Below, piece after piece: positions 46,455-58,929 of a stretch of 64,000 nucleotides of DNA (within the stretch, counting starts at the first letter, position 1; every line of letters starts with the position of its first letter). A program made the translations under genes and the position numbers. The stretch spans positions 8,928,001-8,992,000 of the forward strand of contig JARFIW010000453.1 of the NCBI GenBank assembly GCA_036346225.1, in the 5' to 3' direction. This DNA comes from Platerodrilus igneus. Taxonomy: Eukaryota; Arthropoda; Insecta; Coleoptera; Lycidae. Under the pieces are notes generated by a model. It saw nothing but the letters and a program-made list of their open reading frames with translations. It ran no database searches and was not told the DNA's origin.

Positions 46455-46640
46455 GAACCGAACAGGTTCGAGGTTCGGTTCGAGGTTCGGTTCGAGGTTC
46501 GGTTCGATTTTTCGAACCGAACCGAACCGAACCGGACATTTTATTTTCGAACCGAACCTCGAACCGAACCGGCAAATTTTTCGAACCGATCCAAACCTAG
46601 CTCAAGGTTCGGTCCGGTTCGGTTCGAAAGGTTCGATTTT
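46455..46640. repeat. (CGAACC/GGTTCG)-rich palindromic block 1
   Basis: Runs of GGTTCG switch to runs of CGAACC and back (for example GAGGTTCGGTTCG then TTTTTCGAACCGAACC), so the block folds on itself. Frames through it give Phe-Gly-Ser-Arg and Glu-Pro-Asn-Arg repeats that are artefacts. Confidence 0.9.
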
Positions 46641-47983
46641 TTAAATAAAAATTCAGTTTAAAAATTTAATTTTCACTAAAAACATGTCAATCCTAATTTC
46701 TCCCAAACGCACATTTTAAAAATCTCTAGTAGCAAGCATATAAGAATTAGAACAATTTTCTAATGTACATGGTCATTGAGTTTTAAGGCAATAGGTAAAT
46801 AATGTAATAGGTATTGGTGATACATATGTAATAAATTTTGTCATCGAGCCACGTTTGTAGATCAAAAAATTCTAGATTAGATCGATTTGTTTAATGCTCT
46901 TTATTTCAAATTGTTGTTTGTTTATAACTAGTATTAGATATTGGAGAAACTCGAAATGATTTTGAAAATTTGGTTTTTAAAACAAGTTTATTTTATTTAA
47001 TGAACAGAAGTCGTGTTGAAAACCATCTTAAACATATACCAGCCGAGGTCACGGTCTAGAGACTACAGACGTTTTCAGAATAAACGAAACAATTTAATTT
47101 TTAATTAAGTATGTATTACTAATCCATCATTTTGAATTTTTTACTTTTATATGAAAACCAGCTCTCTATTAATATTAAAAAATGTGATCTTGTAGCAAAA
47201 ACTAATCTCCTTTTCTTTTGTACATAATCGCTCAACAAATGGTGTTACAAAACGCATGGTACGATAATATTTACGGTTTATTTATTGTGGCCATTACCAA
47301 CGTCCTTAGAAGTAGCCGATACTCCAAAAGAATGACCCCAAACTTTCTCTCACGACCAAGGGTTGAAGTTTATGACTCATGGGGGCATAAACTCTTCAAT
47401 CAATGCCGACATAAAATAACACACTATAATGCAAATAATAAGCAAACATAATGCCCGTGCCATAAATACTGTTATATTTTATTATGAAAAACGTAAACAC
47501 TGTTTGAGGTAGATTTACGATTCTTTCCGAGAACCATCTGATATTGTCTTTTAAAAGAAATAATAATAAAGATAAACTGACAAACAGCTTTTTGTTTGTA
47601 CTGTATAAGAAATCAACAACACCTTATTTATTGTCTTGATACTTTTTTTATACTAACTAAAACTAAAATAAAAGTAATCGCAAAGATCGTGTGATATCGT
47701 TCTTTCACGGTAAAATGACATTAGTAAAATTCATCAATTATTAACACATGCTAAATTTTAGAGGTGGTTTTAACTATTAACCTAATTGTAATTACGCTTT
47801 GTTAAAGAGAGTACGTATTGAAAAATCAAACCTGGACAAATAGTATTAATATGATTTATGCTACTAAAATCTAAAACATTAATGTTGGGTTTATTTGAAA
47901 ATAGCAGGTACTAAATATAAAAACTACATTAAACGTTTAAATTGTTGTAGTTGAACGTACTAGTTGTTTAAAATATCAAAATG
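46641..47983. other. AT-rich spacer between the two CGAACC blocks
   Basis: No recognisable feature. The two flanking blocks may be related ends of one insertion, which would make this its interior. Confidence 0.4.
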
Positions 47984-48150
47984 TCGAACCGGTTCGGTTC
48001 GATTCGAGGTTCGGTTCGTTTTTTTCGAACCGAACCGAATCGAAACGGAATATATGTTTTCGAACCGAACCTCGAACCGAACCGGACTAAAAGGTTTTCG
48101 AACCGAACCGAACTTAGGGCAAGGTTTGGTTCGGTTCGGTTCGAATCCAT
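47984..48150. repeat. (CGAACC/GGTTCG)-rich palindromic block 2
   Basis: Same composition and switching pattern as block 1, with matching sub-blocks (TTTTCGAACCGAACCTCG; GGTTCGGTTCGA). Its right flank ATCCATCAC...GACTGGT is roughly the reverse complement of the left flank of block 1 (CTGGTAGGGATGGA). Confidence 0.9.
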
Positions 48151-48559
48151 CACTATAGACTGGTAAGATATTTCTGTTGAAAAGCTCTGTAGTAGTAGCT
48201 TTGAATCCACACAACATTGATTGGCCAGTATTCTCTCTTTAGTAAGCTATACCAAATATTCCTTTGGATTCTAATAATGGCTCCCGTATGAGTCACCAAA
48301 TATTTCTCAATCTTTGGCTATATGCATCGAGTGGCTGAATTTGTGACTTGTATAAGCAGAAAATCTTAATAGTCAAATTCCATTCCAATTTGTGAATAAA
48401 GAGGCGATCGATCAATGACAAACCTGAGACTACGTTTATTGATAAAGGTAAATTATTTCAGACTGATAATTATTATTGTTATTTCATTATTGAAAAATCT
48501 GTGCAATATTACGACTCTGCAAAACCAAGCTTTAAATTACAGTACCTTTATCTGCAACG
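48151..48559. other. AT-rich spacer, no recognisable feature
   Basis: Nothing identifiable. Confidence 0.5.
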
Positions 48560-48571
48560 CCCCCTGTATAA

Positions 48572-48861
48572 CCTTACATGTGATTTTCCAATGCTCCACC
48601 CGAAGGTACTACATTGGTCAGGAAACGAGTTGTTTTTACCTGAAGAATTTTGAATTTTGCCGAACCCTTGCTGTTCCAAGCAAGGTAGGGATCTTTAACG
48701 TGCGCGACAACATTCACACACGGGACCTCCATTTTTCCTCTCATCCGAACAAGGGCGTATTTTTGTGAAAAATGCTCGCCTAACATTTTTCAAGCGGACC
48801 GTGTCGGGATTTGAACCCGGGACACGGCACACGCATACCAACTACGCCACGGAGCCGCAAC
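48572..48861 (-). mobile_element. tRNA-derived SINE, full length, antisense, with 12-bp target duplication
   Basis: The minus strand begins GCGGCTCCGTGGCGTAG at 48858, carries box A TGGCGTAGTTGG and box B GGGTTCAAATCC, and ends CACATGTAAGG. CCCCCTGTATAA occurs at 48560-48571 and 48862-48873 as a target duplication. Its head is better preserved than in the 28.35-kb copy: the TCCCGGGTTCAAATCCCGA T-arm region pairs well. The head therefore looks closer to the founding tRNA. Confidence 0.9.
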
Positions 48862-48873
48862 CCCCCTGTATAA

Positions 48874-51800
48874 TCAAGTGTAAACTAAAATACGTGTATC
48901 TGTAACTGTTATCTCACAGGTAATATACTCAAATTCCTGAGTGGTGAGTAAGGTAATTTGACGTTTACAAGTAATACTTTTATTTAGTTTTATTGTCTTC
49001 AATGTGAGTCGTTACTTTTTTGTGGCGTATCGGTGAAATGCAGTATTTATTTCAAAAGCATATATAATCAACACTGTACAATAGCTATGATAAAAATAGC
49101 ATTCACAGAACCATAAGAGAACTCTACTATGAAAAAATATTCAAGGTGATTCCAAGTCCCGTTATCCCCAAAGACAAGGTGAATCGTTCTCGGTTTAACA
49201 ATAAATGTGTATAAAAAGGTGAAACCCCAGAACAATTGTTATCTCTTATTAAAGTAACGATAGTTACTCGCGTGCCTGCACAGAAGGCGCTGTATGTTAC
49301 ATAAAATTACAAATGAAATAAAATTAATTACCTTTCCTCGTTCGAAAATGGGGAAAGTATGCTTAGCATCCCTTTTCTACTGTTACTACCAAAACACAAA
49401 AAGTAATTTACACTAGCCTATTTTTCTAAAACTGAATTACACAAATATGTGTAAAATACCAAAATTAATTAAACAAAAATCACCTAAAATTAATTATTTA
49501 CTTTAAATACGTTGTGGAGCGCTTTTTAACGCGTAACACAATCAGATCAAAATTAAAAAGGGAATTGCAATAGATTTTTATTAATTAATTCAAAAGTTTT
49601 ATTATACGTTTAGAAACGATTAAAATATTATGAGTCATTCACTAATCTAAGTTTTCTTACCTGATCACTGAAATCACAACTACAATTTTTGAATTTACTA
49701 TAGAACTGTATAGAAGTTGGTTCTTAAACAGCGGTTACTTATACAACGGTTTGCACAAAATGGTACTAGCTTCTACTTCTATTAGAGAAATTTTAATGAA
49801 TTGGCAAGCTGCCGAGTTATTATTAATTCGACATCAAACGCTAAGTTTTTATCCAAAGATTTCTAAACAGAATTTGAAACTCAAGCTTATTAGTATAAAA
49901 ATTTTATAAGAGAATCTGCTCTGACCGAAACAATACTTTACTACTTAACGCTTCACAGCTAACTATTTAAATAATTGATTATTATGGATTTAACCTTGAC
50001 CTTAAGCCGGAACAGAGTTTTTTGTGACGTTCAATAAATTACGGTTGTGAAATATTATAATTAACCATGAAGTAAAATTATATTTTTAAATTTGTTAACG
50101 TTAGAAGTTAAACTGAGCATAAGTATTAGTAAATATTTGCATTACTTAGCATTCTTTTACCGACAAAGGCAATTTATAAGCGGTTTTATAGTATAAAAAG
50201 ACGCTCGTTACTAAGTGTACATAGAGTTTTTAACTATTTTGTTGTTCTCAAATACACTCTATTGGACCCAACATCTGAAATGCCGAATATCAAACATAAA
50301 TAAACTAATAAATGATTAACTTAGTTTTTTCCTACTTCATGCTCAATCTTAATAAACTTTAAATCATTATAGTTTTGAAATTTTGCTTTTTTTTGCCATA
50401 TTGTACAGCAGATGCATCCTAATTGGTCTTAAAAGTATATACCTTGGTATCAGAAAATAGTGATTTTGATTCTCAGCTTGAAAACTACCTTAGTAAGAAC
50501 AATTACACGAATTTTGAGAACTACAATTAATAGGTAGTGAGTGATTACTTTTCGAGCGAACGACTACTATCTTATTCTAAATCCAAATTGGAAAATGTAT
50601 GAACGTAAATTTCATCAGAGGCATATATTTATTAATATTTATTCCTGCGGACAAGCACCTTTTCAACTTCACCCGAACTATGATTCTTGCAACTCCTTGA
50701 ATTGAAGCATTCGCCGTTAACAGAAACTTAAAAAATCTAGCCGGTAATCCAAAGAGAGAAGTCAGTAAAGTATTTCGCTAAAAATTCGGTGTCTCGATAA
50801 AGTACTGAAAACCTCGACAGTACTAACAAAAACGGTAAGGGTGGTGTAAGTGTTTGAAAAGCGTCCCGTAAGGCTATCGTGCGAAAAATACGTTTTAATC
50901 GGGGAGTATCTTACACGCCACTTAATCTCGCAATACAAGGATTTCTAGGGAAAAGTGCCAGAAAAAATACCAAGAGGATGTCAAAACCTAAAAGTAGGAA
51001 AATGATTCTGAAGAAAATATAATATACCTACTTCAAAACTGCTAGCTGAAAAGTTTCCCCAATCAAATGCCAAATTACCTAAATATTAATTACATGTCTA
51101 AGTAATTTTATTACATCAAGGCAGGACCTATTACCCTTACATTAGTTGCAAAGAACACCAATATAGGAGTAGTACACAACTATGTTTATATTACAAACAC
51201 TTATCAGCATTCTTAAGCACAAAAAATCAAATATATCAAAAATTACTTAGCTTGATGGAAAATGTTTTCGGCAAATAAAATTGCTTTTTAAGTTCTTAAG
51301 CCAATAGCACGAATGTGCTATGGGTATGTTTATAAATTTATACAATAGAAAAGATATACAATAATATACGGTTACGGTAGGTGATAGTTTCAGAAGGTAT
51401 ATTATAAATGCCAGTAGATAGGCTATGTATGTTCTGCCTAAAACCCGTTTTTTATAGAATTTACCATGGGAAATTCTAAGGTCCATTTTGCAAATTTTTG
51501 TTCCCTTTAATCTCGATGTAACGTATTTATTTTCCTAGTATATATTTATGCAAATCTCTATAATAAATTCGTGTTAGTATAATTATCACTTTATATTCTA
51601 TTTAATCTTTCTAAAATTGTTTTTAAGATTTCAAGTTCTTATCTGAATTTCCATGGTTTAGCAGTATAAACCCTCCTTTATTTAACTTAATAGGTGTCGT
51701 TGTTAATGTTAGTAAAATTATTGGAGAAGCATGTGTGATTTTTAACGCGTGCGCAAAGAAATTTCTGTTGGTTGTCCATTATAATATAGATTCATTTGCG

Positions 51801-52300
51801 TGTAGTTAGGTGTGTTCTGTAGAAAGAATTAAAAGCTGTAGGCTCGGAGAACATTTTAAAATCTCTCTAGAGCTATTAGATGGCAGCTTCTTATTGCAAT
51901 CAAGTTTAATTGAGAGTAGTCACATGTTATAACATTAGTGAAAGGAGTTTTCCACCTTCGAGACTAACATGGTATTTTTAAATTGGATGTCCACGTTTAT
52001 GTTTAGTAGAGTTGTTAGCAGTTAGTTTCTGTAAGTATATTTTAAATACGAGTGCTTATGTGTGTTAATTTCCAGCACAAACAGGTCTTAATTTTATTTG
52101 ATGGAACAAGATCGTTGTAATGTTGATTTCATTTTATACAAAACAGATTCTAATGTGAATTGATGCAACAAATCTTGGTTTGAATATTGACTTCAAGTAA
52201 TATAATACTCCATTGTACTCATTGTGATTTGTCCGTAACGTATTTGAAGATTTTATGCTTTGGTTAATTTAAATCAACACTTGGAGATGGTGTCAACGTA
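48874..52300. other. AT-rich spacer, no recognisable feature
   Basis: A 3.4-kb stretch, stop-dense on both strands. No mobile-element motif, RNA gene or tandem repeat stood out. Confidence 0.5.
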
Positions 52301-52383
52301 ATTAATTGTTCTGTGAAGGAACTTTTCTCTGTGTGGTTGTTCTTGGTCAACGACTAGCTTTCTTCGTCAACTTCAAGTTCAAG

Positions 52384-52430
52384 ATGGTGCCGCGTTTGTC
52401 TTTGCTGATTGCAGTTTGTTTTGTACCAAG
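52384..52430 (+). CDS. Possible first coding exon (signal-peptide-like)
   Basis: ATG in a good context (CAAGATGG) opens MVPRLSLLIAVCFVPR, which resembles a secretory signal peptide, and is followed by AAG/GTATTTT, a plausible splice donor. Seven bases later copy C of the large repeat begins, so any following exon has been displaced or lies beyond the window. Very short and unsupported by a second exon. Confidence 0.15.
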
Positions 52431-52437
52431 GTATTTT

Positions 52438-53175
52438 AAAAACAGATTAAAGTTTGCAATAACATTTAAATTACAAATACATGCTATTTCCACTTGAACC
52501 TTTATCTACTTTAGACGCTACAACACCTGAAATGTTTGTGAGAGACGTAATTGATAATATGTATCTTTATTTACGCAACTTCAATGACAGTTATGAAATT
52601 GCGAGCAGGTTTGTCATGTAATTTTGCTCGAAAAAATCGGTAGGAATGTAAATGTTGCTTTATAGTATATAACGCCTTATGACTGCACAAAGTTTTCGTT
52701 TCAGTATTAGAAATATGGATTTTTTTTTATTCCAAAATGGGATAGCTTTTTCCCATCATTAGTTTTATTAGGTTATTACATGTAAAGTTTATGGTTTCTG
52801 GGTTCATACAAACTGAGGTCAAGAACCCTTAATTTATCGATGTATTAGTTTAAATACGCATTTTTCTAGGCCGATGTAATGTATGGCTTTAGTGCTTTGC
52901 CAATGTGAAACGTTTTATGGTGGTGAGGACAACGACGAGTTTGTGCGAAAGATTGATTTTAAACTTAACTTTACTGTCAACTACAATACGTTATCAATGT
53001 ATTAGACGCGAGTGCGCGTTAGTGGCAAGAAGTGTATCTGTGAAATCATTTAACTATACCGTATCTAACCACCACCAAGTACCTCTTTCCTACAATTGTA
53101 GGTACAGCAGACCACTTTACTGAAAGGAACATTCACGAAACCCTGTTTCATATCAAAACGTTAGCAACTAAATTT
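52438..53175 (+). repeat. Large repeat, copy C (internally deleted)
   Basis: 52438-52672 matches copy A at 24040-24275 (GCAATAACATTTAAATTACA onward) and 52678-53175 matches copy A at about 27735-28240 (GACTGCACAAAGTTTTCGTT onward). About 3.4 kb between them is missing. Neither the left start nor the terminal palindrome is present. This dispersed copy shows that copies A and B belong to a repeat family. Confidence 0.85.
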
Positions 53176-53324
53176 AGATTAACTATCCAAACTCTAAGTT
53201 GAATATAAGCTACAAACACACGTCACTTTTACCATTAACGGTATTTTTAACTTCTCGTTCGGATACATGTTTGCTAACAGTTCGCACTTTTAGTACCGGT
53301 ACTTTTGCTACCCGAAATACAACC

Positions 53325-53540
53325 TCATCTGCACGGAGATGATTGTGTGTCAATCGACTTCGAAATTCTAATATCCTGCTTGGCCTTGAATAACAAAAGA
53401 TGAGTTCTCCCTCTTATATCATCCGCAGGTTTTATAAGTTTTAACGTTCCAAGGTATTTAGCACGTGCCTTCGTTCTCATGCGCTGTGCGTCTACAGCTG
53501 TCCTATGATCTAAGTCACTGTGGATGTATTCGTATGAATT
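53325..53540 (-). CDS. Unrecognised 71-codon open frame
   Basis: An open frame lacking an early ATG reads NSYEYIHSDLDHRTAVDAQR, then MRTKARAKYLGTLKLIKPAD and RGRTHLLLFKAKQ before a TGA. Charge pattern and codon balance look protein-like, unlike neighbouring AT-rich DNA. No domain is recognised. It could be an internal exon or a mobile-element fragment. Confidence 0.25.
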   Translation of the reverse strand, partial: NSYEYIHSDLDHRTAVDAQRMRTKARAKYLGTLKLIKPADDIRGRTHLLLFKAKQDIRISKSIDTQSSPCR

Positions 53541-54299
53541 TTAATTTTCTCTACGGTTTACATGTAGCGCAATGATATTTATGGGTAGTTCTTTGGTTAG
53601 TGTGGCTGTAAGGTATGTCAATTCAATGCCATGATTCAATGGTTTGTTTTTAAACTCGTGGGAATGTGTATACATAAGCTTTCCTGGTGATTTACGGAGG
53701 TAAAGTGGTATTTTTCTAAATTTAATACGAAGAATACAACATACTCATACTGATTAACGCTTGTATTTAATAACTTGGGTGCTTTTTTATATATTTCTGG
53801 ATCCCAATTCAATATTACGTTGAAATAGTCATGTTATTAAATTTAACTATCAAAGCTTCTATAAATTTTTCAGGGTGCTTCCTTGCTAAAAGCTCATTTA
53901 ACTAACTAAATTTCTTAAACTTTTTTCTATTATCTAATGGTTGCTTAAAGTAACACACTACCGTTACAAATTTAGCAGCGAAAGCAGCTAAAATAAGCAC
54001 ACCAGCTGGTTTTAGCTATAGTATACGCTTTATGCCCTCTGTGCTTGTCCAATGGGACACTTTAATAAAACTTTCTCCGCCTTTACATAATATACTGATT
54101 GCAAATGCGGAACACGTATTCCCGAACGTTGGACACAAGCATGGTAATAATTTCCGTCTTACAAATTTGTACTTAGCGATTGCCAAATGTCAGGTAGCCT
54201 TTTGTGTAACTGAAAATTGAATAAATAAGCATTTGGAATAGACTCCAAATAATGAAGCTTCACACCAGCTGTTAAGATTACCTTGACCCTTAGAACACA
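53541..54299. other. AT-rich spacer, no recognisable feature
   Basis: A 62-codon plus frame at 54032-54220 is unassigned; otherwise nothing. Confidence 0.4.
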
Positions 54300-54925
54300 C
54301 ATTTTTAAAATTTTTTATGTATCAGGTGCTAGCAACTAAATAACACCACTGGTTTGGCAGCTAGCATCTAAAAACTAAGGCAGTTGTTACAGTTCAAGGT
54401 TTGGCAGGCTAAGGTAATGTCTCCCCACCTCCACCCCAGTACACTTGTTAATTTTTCCTCCTTCCCTTGCTAGTACTAACATAGCACCGCTTAACAACAC
54501 CCGCCCCACAGCTAGCACCCAAAAAATGGCGAATACATAATCGTTCACAGTTTGGAGCCATAGGCAATGTCGCTGCCGCCTCACCCATGCACATTATTCT
54601 CTTGCACCTGCTAGTACTAACCTAGCACAATCGCTTCCATAACTAGCACCCAAAAATGGCAAAGAAATAGCAGTTCAAAGTTAAGGGTCTTAAGTTATGC
54701 CAGCCTTCCAAATGCACTTTTAATGTTTTTCTGCATCTGCTATTACTAACGTAGCACTACCTAGCACCTCCAGCTCCACAGCTAGCACCCAAAAATGGCG
54801 AAAACAATACAGTTTAAAGTTTGGAGAGACTAAGGTAATGCAAGCACTTCCACTTTTTAAATTTTTCTCGAAACTGCCAGTACTAACTTTAAAGTTTTAG
54901 AAAGCCTTACACTGCCACCTTCCTT
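54300..54925 (+). repeat. Satellite-like tandem repeat, ~130-150 bp monomers
   Basis: The anchor GCTAGCACCCAAAAATGGCG (or a close variant) occurs at 54360, 54511, 54642 and 54781, each followed by ACAGTTCAAAGTTTGG and TAAGGTAATG-like text and later CTGCTAGTACTAAC...TAGCAC. Monomers are strongly diverged. Confidence 0.85.
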
Positions 54926-55189
54926 ATAGATAGCTTCCTTTTAACAACAATCAGAACTTCAAATTTATAAAAGGCCCCCGATGAATATTGGTTAAAACTA
55001 TGAAACCTTGAGGTGTTGGATTTAGTGCCATACTGAGGTCTCTCTTATGAAAGGTAATTTACTTCACAATTTTTATTGTTATGCGGTGACGTAAATCACT
55101 AACGAAGTTCGAGAGTATAGACGTGTTTGAAGGTTGACACTACTTTCAAGTGTTCTATCATTTTCCTTTTATTTTATTTATAGTCCTGT
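54926..55189. other. Spacer between satellite monomers
   Basis: No recognisable feature; possibly decayed monomer sequence. Confidence 0.35.
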
Positions 55190-55378
55190 AATTGGAGGTA
55201 CTATGCGGTGATATGTTAGTACTAGCAGGCACAAATAATTTTTTAAAAAACTATAGTGGTGGATTTGGCGTCGGCCATCGCCTTATGTCCTAAACTTTGA
55301 ACTATTATATCTTCGCCATTTTTAGATACTAGATATGCAATGGATAGTGATATGCGGTGCTATATTATTACTGTGTAA
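55190..55378 (-). repeat. Inverted satellite monomers abutting a LINE
   Basis: ATGTTAGTACTAGCAGG and TTTGAACTATTATATCTTCG followed by CCATTTTTAGATACTAG are reverse complements of monomer landmarks in the 54.3-kb array. LINE coding sequence begins directly after. Confidence 0.7.
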
Positions 55379-55379
55379 G

Positions 55380-56165
55380 GTTATACTTATCCAGCGTCCT
55401 TGAAGCAATAATAAGCCATGCAGTGAGCGCCTGGGCAACCAGATTACATCTAGTAAAACGCAAACAAAAAGTCAACAGTGCCCAAAGGGGGGGGGGGTAC
55501 TACTAAGACTTACTGGAGCATACCGGACCGTATCACACGACGCCCTCTATGTGATATTAGAAGTCCTCCCTCTTGATCTGTATATCAGGAAGAGAGCGGC
55601 GATATACTGGTTAAAAAAACAACGAACCAGAAAAGTCCGGGAAATACCAAAACTAACTTCATAAATTCGGATAAAAAAGGACATTCAGTACACAATACTA
55701 ACCGAGTGGCAAGATAAATGGAACCAGAGCACAAATGGGAGGTGGGTATACGCACTAATTCCAAACATTCGAGACAGGCTAAACTGTCACCGCTTGGTCC
55801 TCTCACAAGGGCTCATTCATTTTCTCACGGGGCATGGTCCTCATCCCACCCACAGAAACCGCTTCGACTCCCAAGAGAACAACAACTGCACATGTGGTGA
55901 GGTGGGGACACCGGAATATCTGGTGTTTCACTGCACCGAACTGCAACAGGACCTAGGAATTGACAGGACAATCCTACGGGACATACCCCTCTCGGACATG
56001 CTCTGGAATGAAAACATATTTCCTTACTTAACAGAATCACTCACCAAACTACCACTATACTGCACCAAAAGTACACAAATGGACTCTGACAGGACACACA
56101 CAAACACCATACAAACCCCACGCATCACAAATACCACAAACACAGATCACACGAAACACAGAAGT
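55380..56165 (+). pseudogene. I/R1-group LINE ORF2 C-terminal fragment
   Basis: Reading starts with SVLEAIISHAVSAWATRL, then after a run of 11 G (55487-55497, a likely frameshift) LLRLTGAYRTVSHDALYVI, EVLPLDLYIRKRA, a TAA at about 55661, then WQDKWNQSTNGRWVYALIPN, LIHFLTGHG, and the zinc-knuckle-like CTCGEVGTPEYLVFHC. This order (thumb, AYRTVS block, WD..GRW, TGHG, C-x-C...H-C) is the conserved end of ORF2 in the I/R1/LOA group of arthropod LINEs. RT palm and endonuclease are absent, so the copy is 5'-truncated. It differs clearly from the LINE at 59.9 kb. Confidence 0.85.
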
Positions 56166-56639
56166 TTGACGTAACGCATTGAATGTGCAATACAAAAGCA
56201 CAGTCCACCCAACACACATGGGAGCCGACAACCAACAAACGACATTCTCCCAAGGACATACCAGGAACCACGTGTCTCCTGAAAATCTACCAGAATGCTC
56301 GTGAATCCTGTCGACCGGGAGTGATTCCAGTGAAAACGAAGTGAGAATAGTGAAAACGGCAAAAGTGCGGCAAACGTACATCAAACACAAGTCCCCCAGA
56401 ACACTTAATAGCATTAGAATACTAACATTTGTAGCATAAAGACTCGATATTAACCATCTAACCAAAAAATACAACTAATTAAAATAAACAGAAGAGAATA
56501 CAAACCATATTCGTAATTGGTTTAAGAAATCTAACACTAGCTTCAGTAACATAATGTTTATATTTTCAATGTTGTAGCGCAACTAGAAATTACTACTGGG
56601 AAAATATTCTGGCAACATAATTACAACATATCAGCACGA

Positions 56640-56850
56640 CAATATACACACTACACGCACACGCACAAGTACACACACACAACAGAGACTGTACGTGGCC
56701 TCCCTGGTTTCCGGATGCCGACGGCCAGGACTCGTACAGGAATACGTAGTTTTCGGTTTCTGATCTTCGGCTACCGGCGGTTGAAAATCCGGAGAGGGAA
56801 ACAGTCCCAAGGAGCTCACCACAGACATAAGCATACGCACACACTGTTTA
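56640..56850. repeat. CA-rich tract with ~125-bp GC-rich module, copy 1
   Basis: CA/CG-rich DNA (56646-56694) is followed by GAGACTGTACGTGGCC...CCTGGTTTCCGGATGCCGACGG...CAGTCCCAAGG up to about 56812, then more CA-rich text. The module has internal direct repeats (GGTTTCCGG/GGTTTCTGATCTTCGG, each followed by CCGACGG-like text). Short ends GAGACTG and CAGTCCC are nearly complementary. The same module recurs at 61573-61700. Confidence 0.8.
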
Positions 56851-58929
56851 CACTTTTTTTTTATTAAGTGTAGCTACTCTACCTTATAGGCGGCAGAGTC
56901 TCTATAAATTGAGAGGGTTCCTGTCTAGAACTCAAGCTTAGGGTAAAATGTATGGAAAACGGCTTTGAGTACAAAAGGGCCGTTTTAAGAGAACTTTCAG
57001 CCAGCTAAGTTTCTTCAACTTAGGGCAGAGCTATGAGCCACGGTCGTAGGATGGTGTACAATAAAAAAAGAATTTTTACTGGACGCCACCGTATCTTAAT
57101 AATAACTGTAATGTCTAAAAATCCGAAAATAAGATACGGAAATCTTCGAAAAAAAATCTTTTGAACAACCAACGTATAACAATATTACTTACTTACCGCT
57201 AACACTGCGAGCTCAACTTGGAACAATCACCTCTTACTATCTGAAAATTTAATCACCTCAAAAAGATTTGTAGAACTAGGGCTACATTAGAGCCTAGTCA
57301 CTTTATCACAAAAAAAATAATTTCAGAAAGATTTGCTAGTTAAGATTATCCCTTTAAAAATATCTTACCCATACAATATCAGTGGTCTTTCTTTCTACAC
57401 TACAAAAGTTTTATGAATTTGGTTGCTTGCTTTTATAGAAAAATTATTGTTAACTTCAATTAAAGAAAGCTTTGAAACAACTTAGGCCACTTTCTATTGA
57501 TTTAAAGAAATATACAAATATACATTGTTTATACAAATTTACAAGTATCCATGTTTTGTATTATCAAAATATAGTAATAGTCAAGTGTTATCTCTTATTA
57601 ATTTTAGGTATTTCAACAATTTTATTAATTAAACTTCTTTAAGAAGGATATTAAGTTAGTATTAATATGTACAACCTTTACTAGTTACCGAAATAGGATC
57701 CTGTTTTGGCTTACACAATTTAATAAATGAAATGACTTATTTCATATACGATTGGACTTGAATTTAATAAAAATTTATTTCTTGAGTGAATTAGCAAATT
57801 TCCTTATGGTATAACATAATCTGGATAATGATTATACTTTAAAAAAACTAGTTCGTACAATGTGACAAACAAAAGTACAATATCGCCTGCTTAGTTACAA
57901 CACATTCAAGTTTAACCTTTTAAAATTCTTTGGAAGTTATCTTTAAAGTTTGCGTTCTTACGAACAATTATATTACATCAAATTATTAATTCTGGAACAA
58001 AAAAGCGAAATCTAATTTAAACCACTATATAAAATTTGCAAAAAAAATATATCTCTTGTAATGGTTTGATGAAACGAAAAAACACTCACCGCAAAAACAT
58101 ATGTTCGCCAGATATATGAAATTTCAGTAGGAATTCAAATTTACCAATTCAAGAATGAACGTTGTACCATTCCAACTGTTTGTGTGTTCCACTCTAACAA
58201 CAGCTGTGCTACCTTCGCCTGCGCTTAGGAAGATAAACTCGTTTTCCAGTTAACAAGAACGTTCAGGTGTGGTTTACGACAGGATGCTTTCAAAACATTT
58301 CAACGGGTTCTGTATAATACTTAAACTGCAATATTTCATAACTATAATGAACTTGCAATACTCTCGCCAAAAATAATTAAAGTGTTGCCATACGACGTAA
58401 TAAAATAAAAAGCTTGCACTACAGAAACCAAGGAATTAATTTAAATACTAAATAAAATAATTACATACCGTGATGATGTGTTTTATAACTATATGTTGAT
58501 CAGTTTAAAGGTCGTCTCTTAGTGATTGTTTCTACCATAAGAAGCCAAGCAATTCTCCGGGACCAGGCTGTATGCCGGTTGGATAACAAGATTGCGGACA
58601 ACCTATCGACCTCGCGTCAAAAACTTGTCTCCCTTTTTACATCCTGTTATTTAACACATTCACTGCTGATCACTGGAAGGTGGCAACTCCCCCAGGCTAA
58701 CAGTTATTTATTTATCAATATACTTATTTAAACCTACTATATGATAGACTTTATATATTTCTTAAATGGTATGCAAATTTTCAATAACAGGGATATTGAC
58801 GCGAAAAGGCGTCATTAGCATTATGTAATAAATTATTGTTACAATGCTGCTGTCTCGTTTTTGCGTCACATAAAATGTTGCATCGCATATCTTATAAAAA
58901 TTACGTTTATTGAAATTATTATTTCCCGG
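56851..58929. other. AT-rich spacer, no recognisable feature
   Basis: A more balanced 69-codon plus frame at 58522-58731 is unassigned. The remainder shows nothing. Confidence 0.4.

Noticed and set aside
46291..46644. Frames rich in Phe-Gly-Ser-Arg and Glu-Pro-Arg-Thr on both strands
   Set aside because: They arise from the CGAACC/GGTTCG low-complexity block, as do the similar frames at 47960-48217.
55718..56474. Several frames overlapping the 55.4-kb LINE on both strands
   Set aside because: Only the frame containing GRWVYALIPN and the zinc-knuckle-like end has family similarity; the rest are shadows.
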